A stretch of DNA of 64,000 nucleotides from Trichomonas vaginalis G3 (lineage: Eukaryota; Parabasalia; Trichomonadida; Trichomonadidae): assembly GCF_026262505.1 (NCBI RefSeq), contig NC_067206.1, positions 4,616,879 to 4,680,878 on the forward strand, read 5' to 3'. Made by a program: the position numbers and the translations under genes. The notes below the pieces were generated by a model. The model did no database searches. It had not been told where the DNA came from and saw only the letters and a list, made by a program, of their open reading frames with translations. This document shows positions 47,070 through 55,667 of this stretch, piece after piece; positions within the stretch are counted from its first letter, which is position 1; each line of letters starts with the position of its first letter.

Positions 47070-48155
47070 TTAGAAGAATTTTCTTATTCTTTCTGGCATG
47101 TTTTTGTCTTTCCAATACTCCCGCTCTAATGGTCCCAGATGTGTTGGCTTTGACTCTCTCAAGTTCTTAGATGGTATAACATCTTCAACGCCTCCTTCAT
47201 ATCTTACTTTATAAGTGTCATCGTTTATGTTGTAGCCAAGTATTTCAATAACCACTCCTCGCTTTGCTTCGTCAATGGTTTCAGCAAGTTTGCCATTACT
47301 ACTTTCGACTAATTTATGACGAGGATAAAATGCTATGGAGTCGTCAGCAGCTTTTATAAGATATCCATTACCTTGCGTAGAGTCTACGATATAATAATTT
47401 CGACTTAACCTTAAACGTTTCTTTGTCAACGGTTTGTCGTCAAGAACTACACGAACTTTTGTACCAGGAATGAGGGTAAATTGTGTTGAATTTCTGATAT
47501 TTTGTGTTTGGCTTCGTTTCTTTTGTATATACTTTTCTTCTTGTTGTTGTGTCATTGAATTTGGTGTATGTCCTGTTGTAGAATGTGTTGAGGAATTGTA
47601 AACTTCGATGAAATGTTTCATTGTTTCTTCGGTAAAGTCTCGCTCTTGGTTTAAATCTCTGAGCGTTCTTATGAAGCGGTTTATGATGCCGAGTATGTTA
47701 TGGTTATGGTCTTCAGTAGTGTAGTGAGTTATGTTATGCTTAATGAGAAAATCTGTGATTTCATTGCTGAGGTATGCACTGTCTTGGTCTGATGTTAAAG
47801 TACTTGGGCTATGTTCTGCTACAAACTTTTGTAAAACTCTTAACACTTCACGAGTTCCTTTATTTTTCATTGGATATGCATATGCTTTACGAGTGTTAAC
47901 ATTAATGAAGATGAGGAATGGTTTATGTCCTCCTTTTCTGCTTTGAATGAGAGTGTCAAATTGGTATGCGTCAGGAGTGTTGGAGTAAATTGGTAAAAAG
48001 TAGTCGTAAGGATTTATTTTTGTTTGATGTACAACATTTTTGTCAAAGAACCTTTTCACTTCAGCTCTGTTAGTAAATCCCCAACTCTTTGCAGCTTCAT
48101 TGAATTTCTTAAAAGACCTCCATGGATGTTGTTCGAATACTTCTTTCAAGCTCAT
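47070..48155 (-). CDS. Retroviral-type integrase (rve) with chromo-like end (element C), 361 aa
   Basis: ATG at 48153-48155. FDTLIQSRKGGHKPFLIFIN holds the first catalytic Asp, TLTSDQDSAYLSNEI the second, and LGIINRFIRTLRDL the third-motif region. STTGHTPNSM is the usual post-core segment. The C-terminal RGVVIEILGYNINDDTYKVR, then YEGGVEDVIPSKNL, looks like a small chromo/Tudor-like beta barrel. It inserts the element, giving the 6-bp duplications. The frame is open. Confidence 0.88.
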   Translation of the reverse strand: MSLKEVFEQHPWRSFKKFNEAAKSWGFTNRAEVKRFFDKNVVHQTKINPYDYFLPIYSNTPDAYQFDTLIQSRKGGHKPFLIFINVNTRKAYAYPMKNKGTREVLRVLQKFVAEHSPSTLTSDQDSAYLSNEITDFLIKHNITHYTTEDHNHNILGIINRFIRTLRDLNQERDFTEETMKHFIEVYNSSTHSTTGHTPNSMTQQQEEKYIQKKRSQTQNIRNSTQFTLIPGTKVRVVLDDKPLTKKRLRLSRNYYIVDSTQGNGYLIKAADDSIAFYPRHKLVESSNGKLAETIDEAKRGVVIEILGYNINDDTYKVRYEGGVEDVIPSKNLRESKPTHLGPLEREYWKDKNMPERIRKFF

Positions 48156-48195
48156 TTATGTAAAATTAAAGATTTTATTCTAGGCTCAAGCGCGT

Positions 48196-51114
48196 TCATT
48201 GAACGCGGTACCATGTGAATACAGTCATAAATGGTGGCATATAATCTGCACCCGAGCCTGTTGGATTTGTTGTGAAAGTATGGACATGATTTCCTCCTGG
48301 TTCAGTTGGTCGAAAAGTCTTTTTTGCTGAATTGTTATAAGATGGAGATAAAACGTCATTGCCAGCTTTATATTCTGAGTTGTATAATGGATGGTCTCTT
48401 AATGAGTGGCTATGGTCGCCAGAAAAGTTTGTAGTTCCTGTATGAGTGTGCGCAGGTAAGTTTGCTTCAGTAATTTTCTTCGAACCCCCTGTTTGCTTTG
48501 AAGAGTTAGCACAGTATAAGAATTTGTCTACAATCTGTTCCCAAGTACCAAAACCTAAAACTGTTTCTGGATTTGTTGAATTCATTGACGTATAAATAGA
48601 ACCTATAGGATATAATGTTTGAAGTATTTCTGTCTTTAATGTTTGAAGCTCTGTTTTGTCAGCTTTCTTATCTAACATTGTTGGTAGTTCATATGCTTCA
48701 AAGTTTCTGGCATGATCTTCGATATTCCTGCAACTCTTATCTAAATTGTTAAGAGTATCTTTTACGCTTGTACTTGGATTTTCTAATGGTGCACTTGAAC
48801 CAAGGTCAAAGTTCAATATTATGTCGTCTGCTCTAACAGTAGTGAAGGATTTATGTGTATGGTTCTTGTCAGCTTTCTTATCTAACATTGCTGGTAGTTC
48901 ATATGCTTCAAAGTTTCTGGCATGATCTTCGATATTCCTGCAACTCTTATCTAAATTGTTAAGAGTATCTTTTACGCTTGTACTTGGATTTTCTAATGGT
49001 GCACTTGAACCAAGGTCAAAGTTCAATATTATGTCGTCTGCTCTAACAGTAGTGAAGGATTTATGTGTATGGTTCTTGTCGGCTTTACTGTCTAATGTAG
49101 CTTGAAGTTCATTTATATCGGAGATGTTGTGTTTATGAGATTTCAAAACTTTGTTCGTTGCTTCAAGTTCAACTTTGTCAGCTTTACTTTTAATAGCATC
49201 TTCAAACGTTATTTTTGACTTAACTCTCAAAGTAAATCTTGGTTCAACTAATACACCGTTAACATTGAAAGTAGAGGCATAAATTTCACCGGTATAACCA
49301 AATGCTTCTGGTGCTTTAGCTACATCATACTGTACAGTACAGCTTATGTCATAACCTTTAGCACGAATGTATTTATATCTTCTTTCATTAACATTTTTTG
49401 TCTTCGCTTCATCACTTCGTGTTAAATATCCATGGTAGTCCGTTATAATCTGTTCGTCTGAAGTTATATAATGAACGTGGTTCTTGTCCGCTTTACTATT
49501 TAATGTAGCTTGAAGTTCATTTATATCGGAGATATTGTGTTTATGTTCTTTATCTGCTTTTTCGGCTAATTTCTCTTCTATCTCATTTATTTCAAGTTCA
49601 TGCCTACCACCACCTCCCGAAGAAGTATTTTTCTTCAGCTCTTGAAGAACGTCCACTTCGCCATCTTTGGTGTCAATAATGAGACTTTGAGTTAAAACCT
49701 TTCCTGTCTTAATGGATGTTTGTAAAACTTCTTCTTCACCGTGTTCGGGGTCATGGTCGTCATCATATCTTGTGAAATCAGAGATGTTGTCATACATTAA
49801 GCATATCTGTCTCAAAAGTTCTGCTATTTGAAACTGGAACGAAAGATATACAGAACTTTCATCATCTCCTAAAGTCAAGTCTGCTTTCTTAAGTATTTCT
49901 TGAATGTATGCAATGAGAACAGAGTACCTTGGAAAATATTCGAACAATATTTCATTAGCTGTTGGTTTTGGTGGTTCTTCTGGAGTTTCTGTTGTTTCAG
50001 TTCCTTCTGGAGTTTCTGTTGGAGTTTCTGCATTTCTTGACTTCAATGCTCTTGCTCTCAAAGACCTAAATGTTAGAGCACCGGGTTTTACAAAGGACTT
50101 TATAAATGCTTTAATAGTTCCTGGTAAGTTATTGTTAGCATTAAGTAAGTTCCTTATGCTTCCATCATGTACGTCCATAGCACTATGTAAAAAATCTATA
50201 CTTTTCTTGTAGTCAGCAATAGACTGACTGTGATTTTTTAAAGATTTGTCAATACCTTTAAGCCAATCTTCATGCATGTCTGATACTGAGCCAAGAATAT
50301 CATTTGCTTCCTTTAGTGTATTTTGTGCTTCTCGTAAAGTATCCAATCCCGTACGTGCATTGTTTGCTATACGTCTTACAGTATCTATTTGACTCCTTGT
50401 TTCTTGCATCCAACCAGATAAAGTTTTAATAGTATCCGAACCATTTGAAATGAAGTTCAAAGCATTTTTAACGTCATCTAAAACTTCTTCACCAAGTACT
50501 GCCCATATCTTTCCGATTTGGTATTGAAGAACTCCATATGAAGCAGCTGTTAAACCAGTATTTATAAGGTCCCATATCCATGATTTAGCAGTTTTTCCAT
50601 CCTTTCCATCCTTTCCATCCAAACCGTTTTCGCCTTGAGGTCCTTGAATTCCTTGTATTCCTTGTGGTCCTTGTGGTCCAGTGTCACCCTTCTCTCCTTT
50701 CAGTTCATCTTTATGTTCGTTATAATATTCTAATGTCATAAGGTGTACATCATTACTGCTACCAGCAACGCCGAGAATTTGTTTCTCATTCATGACTAAA
50801 TTCTTTAGGCATTTAATGTTGTCGTCAAATCGAAAGCTCTTTAACAATTCAATAAGAACATTCAGTACTTTCACTAATGAGGCATCTACTGTAGAATTTA
50901 TATATTGCACCGTTCCATCATTTATGATGGGAACCTTGCTTGTTGTAATGAATGGGTCATAAGTGTTAAAAGTATCGAAATCAATGACTTTTTTAGTTTT
51001 TCCATCGTCAATGACTAAATCATTGCCTTCAATGGTTAAAGTTGAGTTTTCGTTTACTAGTTCATGTGCTCTTCTTGCTTCATTTGTTTCATACGCATAT
51101 GCAGCAATAGTCAT
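48196..51114 (-). CDS. Collagen-containing phage-type tail fibre (element C), 972 aa
   Basis: ATG at 51112-51114. An N-terminal 135 residues, then a Gly-X-Y collagen stretch (about 142-170, GPQGPQGIQGIQGPQ), a hydrophobic/coiled-coil zone (about 180-340), Thr/Glu/Pro hinge, and fibre modules with His-x-His signatures (HKHNISDINELQATLNSKAD). A 70-residue unit is duplicated. The end is a phage tail-collar/Gp10-like tip: YPIGSIYTSMNSTNPETVLG, WEQIVDKFLYC, LPAHTHTG, HVHTF, MPPFMTVFTWYR. In phages such tips bind receptors, so a host-attachment fibre is likely. Confidence 0.85.
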   Translation of the reverse strand: MTIAAYAYETNEARRAHELVNENSTLTIEGNDLVIDDGKTKKVIDFDTFNTYDPFITTSKVPIINDGTVQYINSTVDASLVKVLNVLIELLKSFRFDDNIKCLKNLVMNEKQILGVAGSSNDVHLMTLEYYNEHKDELKGEKGDTGPQGPQGIQGIQGPQGENGLDGKDGKDGKTAKSWIWDLINTGLTAASYGVLQYQIGKIWAVLGEEVLDDVKNALNFISNGSDTIKTLSGWMQETRSQIDTVRRIANNARTGLDTLREAQNTLKEANDILGSVSDMHEDWLKGIDKSLKNHSQSIADYKKSIDFLHSAMDVHDGSIRNLLNANNNLPGTIKAFIKSFVKPGALTFRSLRARALKSRNAETPTETPEGTETTETPEEPPKPTANEILFEYFPRYSVLIAYIQEILKKADLTLGDDESSVYLSFQFQIAELLRQICLMYDNISDFTRYDDDHDPEHGEEEVLQTSIKTGKVLTQSLIIDTKDGEVDVLQELKKNTSSGGGGRHELEINEIEEKLAEKADKEHKHNISDINELQATLNSKADKNHVHYITSDEQIITDYHGYLTRSDEAKTKNVNERRYKYIRAKGYDISCTVQYDVAKAPEAFGYTGEIYASTFNVNGVLVEPRFTLRVKSKITFEDAIKSKADKVELEATNKVLKSHKHNISDINELQATLDSKADKNHTHKSFTTVRADDIILNFDLGSSAPLENPSTSVKDTLNNLDKSCRNIEDHARNFEAYELPAMLDKKADKNHTHKSFTTVRADDIILNFDLGSSAPLENPSTSVKDTLNNLDKSCRNIEDHARNFEAYELPTMLDKKADKTELQTLKTEILQTLYPIGSIYTSMNSTNPETVLGFGTWEQIVDKFLYCANSSKQTGGSKKITEANLPAHTHTGTTNFSGDHSHSLRDHPLYNSEYKAGNDVLSPSYNNSAKKTFRPTEPGGNHVHTFTTNPTGSGADYMPPFMTVFTWYRVQ
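48661..49080. repeat. Two tandem 210-bp repeats in the tail-fibre gene of C
   Basis: gctttcttatctaacattg starts units at about 48661 and 48871. They differ by one or two bases over 210 bp, so the duplication is recent and in frame (70 residues). Confidence 0.85.
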
Positions 51115-51131
51115 ATTTTAATGAGAATAAA

Positions 51132-51896
51132 ATGTTGTTCTATTTGCAAAGTACAGACCCAAACGAATACGGGACAGTAAAGCTTCAAACAAACTTAGGT
51201 CTTCAGAATGAAGCACTTGCTTTCAGAGTTGTTGACTTCAATACTATCGCAACTTTTGTCATAACTGACGAAACAGATTTCATAGAGATTGAAATAGATG
51301 ACAAAAGAAGTTTTATAACATTTCCTAACAGAGCAGAGTATAGAATAGATAAAATTGCTGGAGTCATAGATACTCTCATAAATGAAGAAACTATTGACAA
51401 CATAGATGTCGAACTCTCTTCTGAGGGAACATTGAAGTTCAGCAGCGAGAAAGAGTTTAAGATAACACGAATGAGTCATAGAGTACAACTTCTTTTGGGT
51501 GCATACCATATGACATTTCCTTTGAAAAGTGTTGACAAAACGATTGAGATGAAATCTGTTCCATACGTATGTTATGGCAATTGTTTGTACATTGAGTCAA
51601 AAATAGCTAATGTCACAGGTATTTCAGGAGTTAATAGTAAAGGTTCAGTAGAATATAAATCCTTCTGTTATGAAGTAAATTCAATGTTCATTCCAAACGT
51701 TCCTGTCATAGCAACTCATTTAGGTAAATGGGTTCGCATTAGTCCTCATAATTTGAAAGACATGCAATTCAGACTTGTTGACTTTCAAGGAGAGCCTGTA
51801 GAACTGAAGGCACCAGTGCGAATGACTGTTGAAGTTGACTTTTTAGAAAATATTAAATGCAACAGCTTACAAGAGAACTCAGAGCTAAAAATATAA
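51132..51896 (+). CDS. Penton-like minor capsid protein (element C), 254 aa
   Basis: ATG 18 bp from the divergent tail-fibre ATG. Beta-rich; MQFRLVDFQGEPVELKAPVR matches the pattern in A's penton candidate (18814-19611). LLLGAYHMTFPLKSVDKTIE and YVCYGNCLYIESKIANVTGI are further strands. Being next to the fibre gene fits a penton base that carries the fibre. Its 3' end overlaps the next small gene by 40 bp. Confidence 0.6.
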   Translation: MLFYLQSTDPNEYGTVKLQTNLGLQNEALAFRVVDFNTIATFVITDETDFIEIEIDDKRSFITFPNRAEYRIDKIAGVIDTLINEETIDNIDVELSSEGTLKFSSEKEFKITRMSHRVQLLLGAYHMTFPLKSVDKTIEMKSVPYVCYGNCLYIESKIANVTGISGVNSKGSVEYKSFCYEVNSMFIPNVPVIATHLGKWVRISPHNLKDMQFRLVDFQGEPVELKAPVRMTVEVDFLENIKCNSLQENSELKI

Positions 51897-52096
51897 AGTA
51901 TGAATGTTATGTATTAGGTCATGAACTTTGGTTGTTGCTGTTTGATGAAACAAATGAGTTAGTTATGTCAGTCAAGAGAACAGAAAAATATTGTGTTAGT
52001 GAAAACTGCACCAAGTCAATAAGATTAGGTTTGCATTATGAAGATGAGTTCGATACTGTTGAAGAAGTTTTGGATAGATATTACAAATTGCTTTAA
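51857..52096 (+). CDS. 79-aa hypothetical protein (element C)
   Basis: ATG at 51857, overlapping the penton-like gene. MQQLTRELRAKNIKYECYVL then acidic end (HYEDEFDTVEEVLDRYYKLL). Function unknown. Confidence 0.45.
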   Translation: MQQLTRELRAKNIKYECYVLGHELWLLLFDETNELVMSVKRTEKYCVSENCTKSIRLGLHYEDEFDTVEEVLDRYYKLL

Positions 52097-52706
52097 TTTA
52101 CTAAAACATATTTCAAACAAAGCTTATAGTAAGTAGATAGTTTTGTATACTCGTTCGAATATTTATACTTAAACTCAACTCCTGTAGTTCCTGGTGTTTC
52201 AATGATGCGGATGTTACCTATTTTCATAATATTGGCGTTTGACCACAGCATTCGATTTCAGGGTCGAGATAGTCAATGACACATTGCTTTCCTGTTATTC
52301 GTGATATAACATTTTCAAGGTCCTCCTTTGTTAGAATTATTTGGTTCTCTTATTATAAGATTTACCAAAAGCTTCTTATCGTCTTTGAGTAAAATTGTTT
52401 GGTATAACTGAAGAAGGTAATGGTCTACGTTATCTGAAGGATTTGTTTGAACATTTGTGTAAGGGTTGTCGTTGGCTTCTCTTGAAAGAATTTGGTCCAG
52501 TGGTGGATACTCTAACTTAACATCTGATGTAGCGTTTGCGTTGAAGCTGAGTTTAAATTCACGGATTTCAGCTCTGGTTCTGGTTCTTTCAAACACTCTG
52601 AACTATAGTTCTTTATGACAATATTGTTTGTCGTTCGTGAGTCAACATTTGATGTTGGTTCAATTGGAACATTAACGGCACCAGCTAAGATGGATTTGCT
52701 TCTCAT
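52093..52706 (-). pseudogene. Penton-neighbour gene with CCG motif, broken (element C)
   Basis: Begins at an ATG at 52704-52706 (MRSKSILAGAVNVPIEPTSN). Its later part contains LDPEIECCG, the counterpart of IEPDISCCG in A (18621-18809). Both sit beside the penton-like gene. Fossil: about two breaks. Function unknown. Confidence 0.5.
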
Positions 52707-52731
52707 TTCATATAGAATAAAAACCTTTTAT
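52707..52731. promoter_or_regulatory. 25-bp divergent intergenic promoter region (element C)
   Basis: Only tcatatagaataaaaacc-type AT-rich sequence separates two divergent ATGs (52706 and 52732). Similar compact gaps: 18214-18231, 28781-28797, 51115-51131 and 54017-54032. Confidence 0.5.
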
Positions 52732-53049
52732 ATGTATGAAATGAACAATATACTCGACAAGGGTTTGAATGTAAAGCTAACGAATGAAAATATTGTTGAA
52801 TTCACTGAGACAGGAGCTGTGTATAAAGATGTAGAACTACTGAACAAAAGAGCTAAGGGAAGAAGCAGGAACATGAACAAAGGGTGGAAGCCTATAAAAA
52901 TTTATGTCAATGATGGCTCAGGAGGTTCAAACATAAAGTATGCAGAAAGTTATAGAGTTTATGCTCTCAAAGGTGAAAAGCCTTCATTTAAGAACAGCTA
53001 TTCTAACGCATATCCTCAAAAGCTAACGGATGGAGAAGTGATGATATGA
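52732..53049 (+). CDS. 105-aa hypothetical protein (element C)
   Basis: ATG at 52732 (MYEMNNILDKGLNVKLTNEN). Basic middle (NKRAKGRSRNMNKGWKPIKI), Gly/Ser turn, Tyr-rich end. No family recognised. Confidence 0.5.
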   Translation: MYEMNNILDKGLNVKLTNENIVEFTETGAVYKDVELLNKRAKGRSRNMNKGWKPIKIYVNDGSGGSNIKYAESYRVYALKGEKPSFKNSYSNAYPQKLTDGEVMI

Positions 53050-53128
53050 ATGACAGCAAAAATATTAACAGAAATGGCGACAGAGATGCATGGAATTTGT
53101 TTACCATCAGTCAATTGAAGGTTAAACT

Positions 53129-54016
53129 TTAAAACAATGTTGGTCGTTCCCATGGAATATTTTTGACTTTAATGGTATTAGTCATGATATGAATCTCAAG
53201 GTATGAACGAGGAGAGATGAGAGACTTATATGCTTCCCAAATTTCTTCAAAAGGTAATGTTATACCTGACTGTTTCCAAATGAGTTCAATATCATAGCGT
53301 GAGAAACCTTGAAAGATAACGAAGTCAGTTATGAGACGTTTTATGTTTAAAGCTAAAAACCTCCATGTTTGCATAAGTATTGCTACAGTTAAGTGGTAAT
53401 GTCTGACTTTAGTTATGATGTTAGCTAATGGTGAGTCAGGCTTTGACACTAAACCTTTTCCGGCGAAGTCGTCACAAACGAGCAGAGTGTTTGAAGGATA
53501 TTTTTTGAAGGGGTATTTTGAAAGTTTTGATAGAATGTAGTTTGTAAGTCGTTTCATATCGTAAACTCCTGAGTATTGACGTAAGTGGTGTTTGTCAATA
53601 ATTCTTTCCATCTCCTCAGAAGTCTTTTGCATTCCTGACTGTATAAATTCAACGATGGCATAATATTTCCTCTTACGTCGAATGTAACGTTGAAGAAATT
53701 CAATGAGTTCACTGTCTGGAACTTTAACGACAGATGCTTGAACTTTTGACATAAATGTTTTCGCTGTTGAGTCCATAGAGTCTGAAGTTGCTGATATAAT
53801 GATTTGGTCATAATATGAGTCATTTCCTAAACGTTCTGTTATGAGTATATGACGAATGAGGTTAAATGTCTTACCCGAACCCATCTTTCCACAATAGAAA
53901 TAAACACCATTTGAACAGAACTCATAATCTTTGCTGAAAGGAAGAATAAGAGAAGAGTTAAGTTTGTCTGTAGTTTCATTCATGTCTTCATCTACGTCAT
54001 GTATTAAATGCTTCAT
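53129..54016 (-). CDS. Genome-packaging ATPase, FtsK/HerA (A32-like) family (element C), 295 aa
   Basis: ATG at 54014-54016. Walker A FYCGKMGSGKTFNLIR (about residue 45), Walker B TLLVCDDFAGKG (about 180), sensor-like ILMQTWRFLALNIKRLI. Counterpart of A's ATPase, low residue identity but same segment order. It packages element DNA into capsids. Confidence 0.82.
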   Translation of the reverse strand: MKHLIHDVDEDMNETTDKLNSSLILPFSKDYEFCSNGVYFYCGKMGSGKTFNLIRHILITERLGNDSYYDQIIISATSDSMDSTAKTFMSKVQASVVKVPDSELIEFLQRYIRRKRKYYAIVEFIQSGMQKTSEEMERIIDKHHLRQYSGVYDMKRLTNYILSKLSKYPFKKYPSNTLLVCDDFAGKGLVSKPDSPLANIITKVRHYHLTVAILMQTWRFLALNIKRLITDFVIFQGFSRYDIELIWKQSGITLPFEEIWEAYKSLISPRSYLEIHIMTNTIKVKNIPWERPTLF

Positions 54017-54032
54017 TTTATCTCCATTAAAA

Positions 54033-54914
54033 ATGCAAGTCAGAAATATTCAGAACATAGCACCGAGTCTAACTGACAAGAGTATAAAGATATACTATGA
54101 ACACGTTATGATGAAACCAACCAAAATTCAAGAAAGTCAGTATACTTATGAATATCCAAGACACTGGGTAGAGTATGTAGGAGGTGAGAAAGCTATTGAA
54201 ATCAGACAGGTTCGAAGTATTCCAGCAGGAAGAACAATATTATTGAAGAACTTTAATGTTTTGAGATATAATGATGAAACAAAGAAGCAAGATAGTTTTC
54301 CTGTTGCTGTGTATGTGAACTTAGATACAGGAGATGACATGAAAGTTTTTAATACAAAGCTTCAAACGGTAGTGAGAGAACAACTGACTGCGGAAGGACA
54401 TCCATTACCTTCAGAAGTTACCATAGCATATAATTTTGAAACAAACTCAATAGATTTTAAAGTCATCTCTGCAAAGAAGTCAGGTTTTACATTTAATGAA
54501 GCAGATGTATATTCGAATGAAAACTTCAAAGCTATTGCATGGTTAGATAATGACGATTGCTTTAAGAAAATATTTAAATACAGTGACTCAACGATGTCAA
54601 TAGATGACCTTCGTGGAATGTTACCATCGACGTTTACAGTAGAAGGTTCAGCAGGATTGCTTACAAGATTGTCAATTGGTGGTATTTGGTCTCGTGAGAA
54701 CATTGTTATAAAATCCAGTATAAGTGAATTTGCTGAAGAATCTATATTATGTCTTTCAAACTACATGTATTCGCCGCCGAAGCATTATAGTATAACAAAC
54801 TTTGTCAGTAAGTTTAACATAAGACTTGTCGAACCTTCTTCAATGAAAGATGTTGTGCTACCTAAAGATGGAAAGGATGGACTCATTATTGAGATGATTT
54901 TAATAGCATATTAA
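54033..54914 (+). CDS. 293-aa minor structural protein (element C)
   Basis: ATG at 54033 (MQVRNIQNIAPSLTDKSIKI), 16 bp from the divergent ATPase ATG. YTYEYPRHWVEYVGGEKAIE, then IRQVRSIPAGRTILL, parallels the protein of 38000-38850. The C-terminus FNIRLVEPSSMKDVVLPKDG resembles the LVD..G.PV.L strand of penton-like proteins. A jelly-roll virion protein is plausible but not proven. Confidence 0.55.
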   Translation: MQVRNIQNIAPSLTDKSIKIYYEHVMMKPTKIQESQYTYEYPRHWVEYVGGEKAIEIRQVRSIPAGRTILLKNFNVLRYNDETKKQDSFPVAVYVNLDTGDDMKVFNTKLQTVVREQLTAEGHPLPSEVTIAYNFETNSIDFKVISAKKSGFTFNEADVYSNENFKAIAWLDNDDCFKKIFKYSDSTMSIDDLRGMLPSTFTVEGSAGLLTRLSIGGIWSRENIVIKSSISEFAEESILCLSNYMYSPPKHYSITNFVSKFNIRLVEPSSMKDVVLPKDGKDGLIIEMILIAY

Positions 54915-55139
54915 ATGAGCTTGTTCTTGAAGGTCATTCATGATGAAATAACTGTTGTAGAAGATGTTAGCAATTGTTCAGACATTTTGAAGCGTATAGA
55001 TGATATAAGAAAGAAGTTAGATAGACCGCAAAGCGGTGAGGGCGAAGCCCGTGAGAATGTTTATGTTTCATTGACTTTCTCCAGTAACGAGAACTTTTAT
55101 GAGATAATATTGAAGAGAGATGATTTTAATATGGTGTAA
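54915..55139 (+). CDS. 74-aa protein with in-frame micro-palindrome (element C)
   Basis: ATG directly after the stop of the previous gene. Beta-helix-beta look. RPQSGEGEARE (about residues 38-48) is encoded by the GC-rich double palindrome at 55026-55050, as in PolB and the 142-aa protein. Function unknown. Confidence 0.5.
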   Translation: MSLFLKVIHDEITVVEDVSNCSDILKRIDDIRKKLDRPQSGEGEARENVYVSLTFSSNENFYEIILKRDDFNMV

Positions 55140-55667
55140 ATGGTAGCTTGGGCAGCTTTAGGCGCAATGGGAACAAAAGCATTAGCATTTGGAGCAAAAG
55201 CACTTGGAGCTTATGACGCAGTAAATAAAATGAGTGGAGGAAGGGTTTCGAAGACATTAGATGCAAATAAAGGGAAGATTGGAGGCTGGGTTGCAAAGAA
55301 GTTAAGATTAAATAAAATAGGGCTCATAAATAAAGCATCCAATTTGGTTGCGACTGAGTCAGAAAATGCTTTAGGAAAGGACGACGAGTTTGCAAAACAC
55401 GCAAAAGACTTTAATGACCAGATGAAAGGTGAAACAATGCATTTAAATAGATTCGATGGAACTAAAGAAAATGTTTCTTCTCCACCAGTAGTTCTTCCGT
55501 ATGGTCCCTATGGAATGTATGGAAACCCTTATGAACGACCATTTGACCCATTGACTGGTGGAAGTAACTGGTATCATTACGGACGAAGAAGAAAGATAGT
55601 CAAGTTGGAGACGGACGTAAAGAAAGCAACTAAAAAGAAACCAAGGAAGAGAGTTATAAAGCAATGA
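55140..55667 (+). CDS. 175-aa Gly/Ala-rich basic protein, pVI/core-like (element C)
   Basis: MVAWAALGAMGTKALAFGAK is an amphipathic Gly/Ala-rich helix like the start of A's 133-aa protein (28379-28780). Basic middle, Pro/Tyr/Gly segment (PYGPYGMYGNPYERPFDP) and very basic end (KKATKKKPRKRVIKQ), so membrane- or DNA-binding core roles are both possible. Its last codons touch the right TIR. Confidence 0.5.
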   Translation: MVAWAALGAMGTKALAFGAKALGAYDAVNKMSGGRVSKTLDANKGKIGGWVAKKLRLNKIGLINKASNLVATESENALGKDDEFAKHAKDFNDQMKGETMHLNRFDGTKENVSSPPVVLPYGPYGMYGNPYERPFDPLTGGSNWYHYGRRRKIVKLETDVKKATKKKPRKRVIKQ

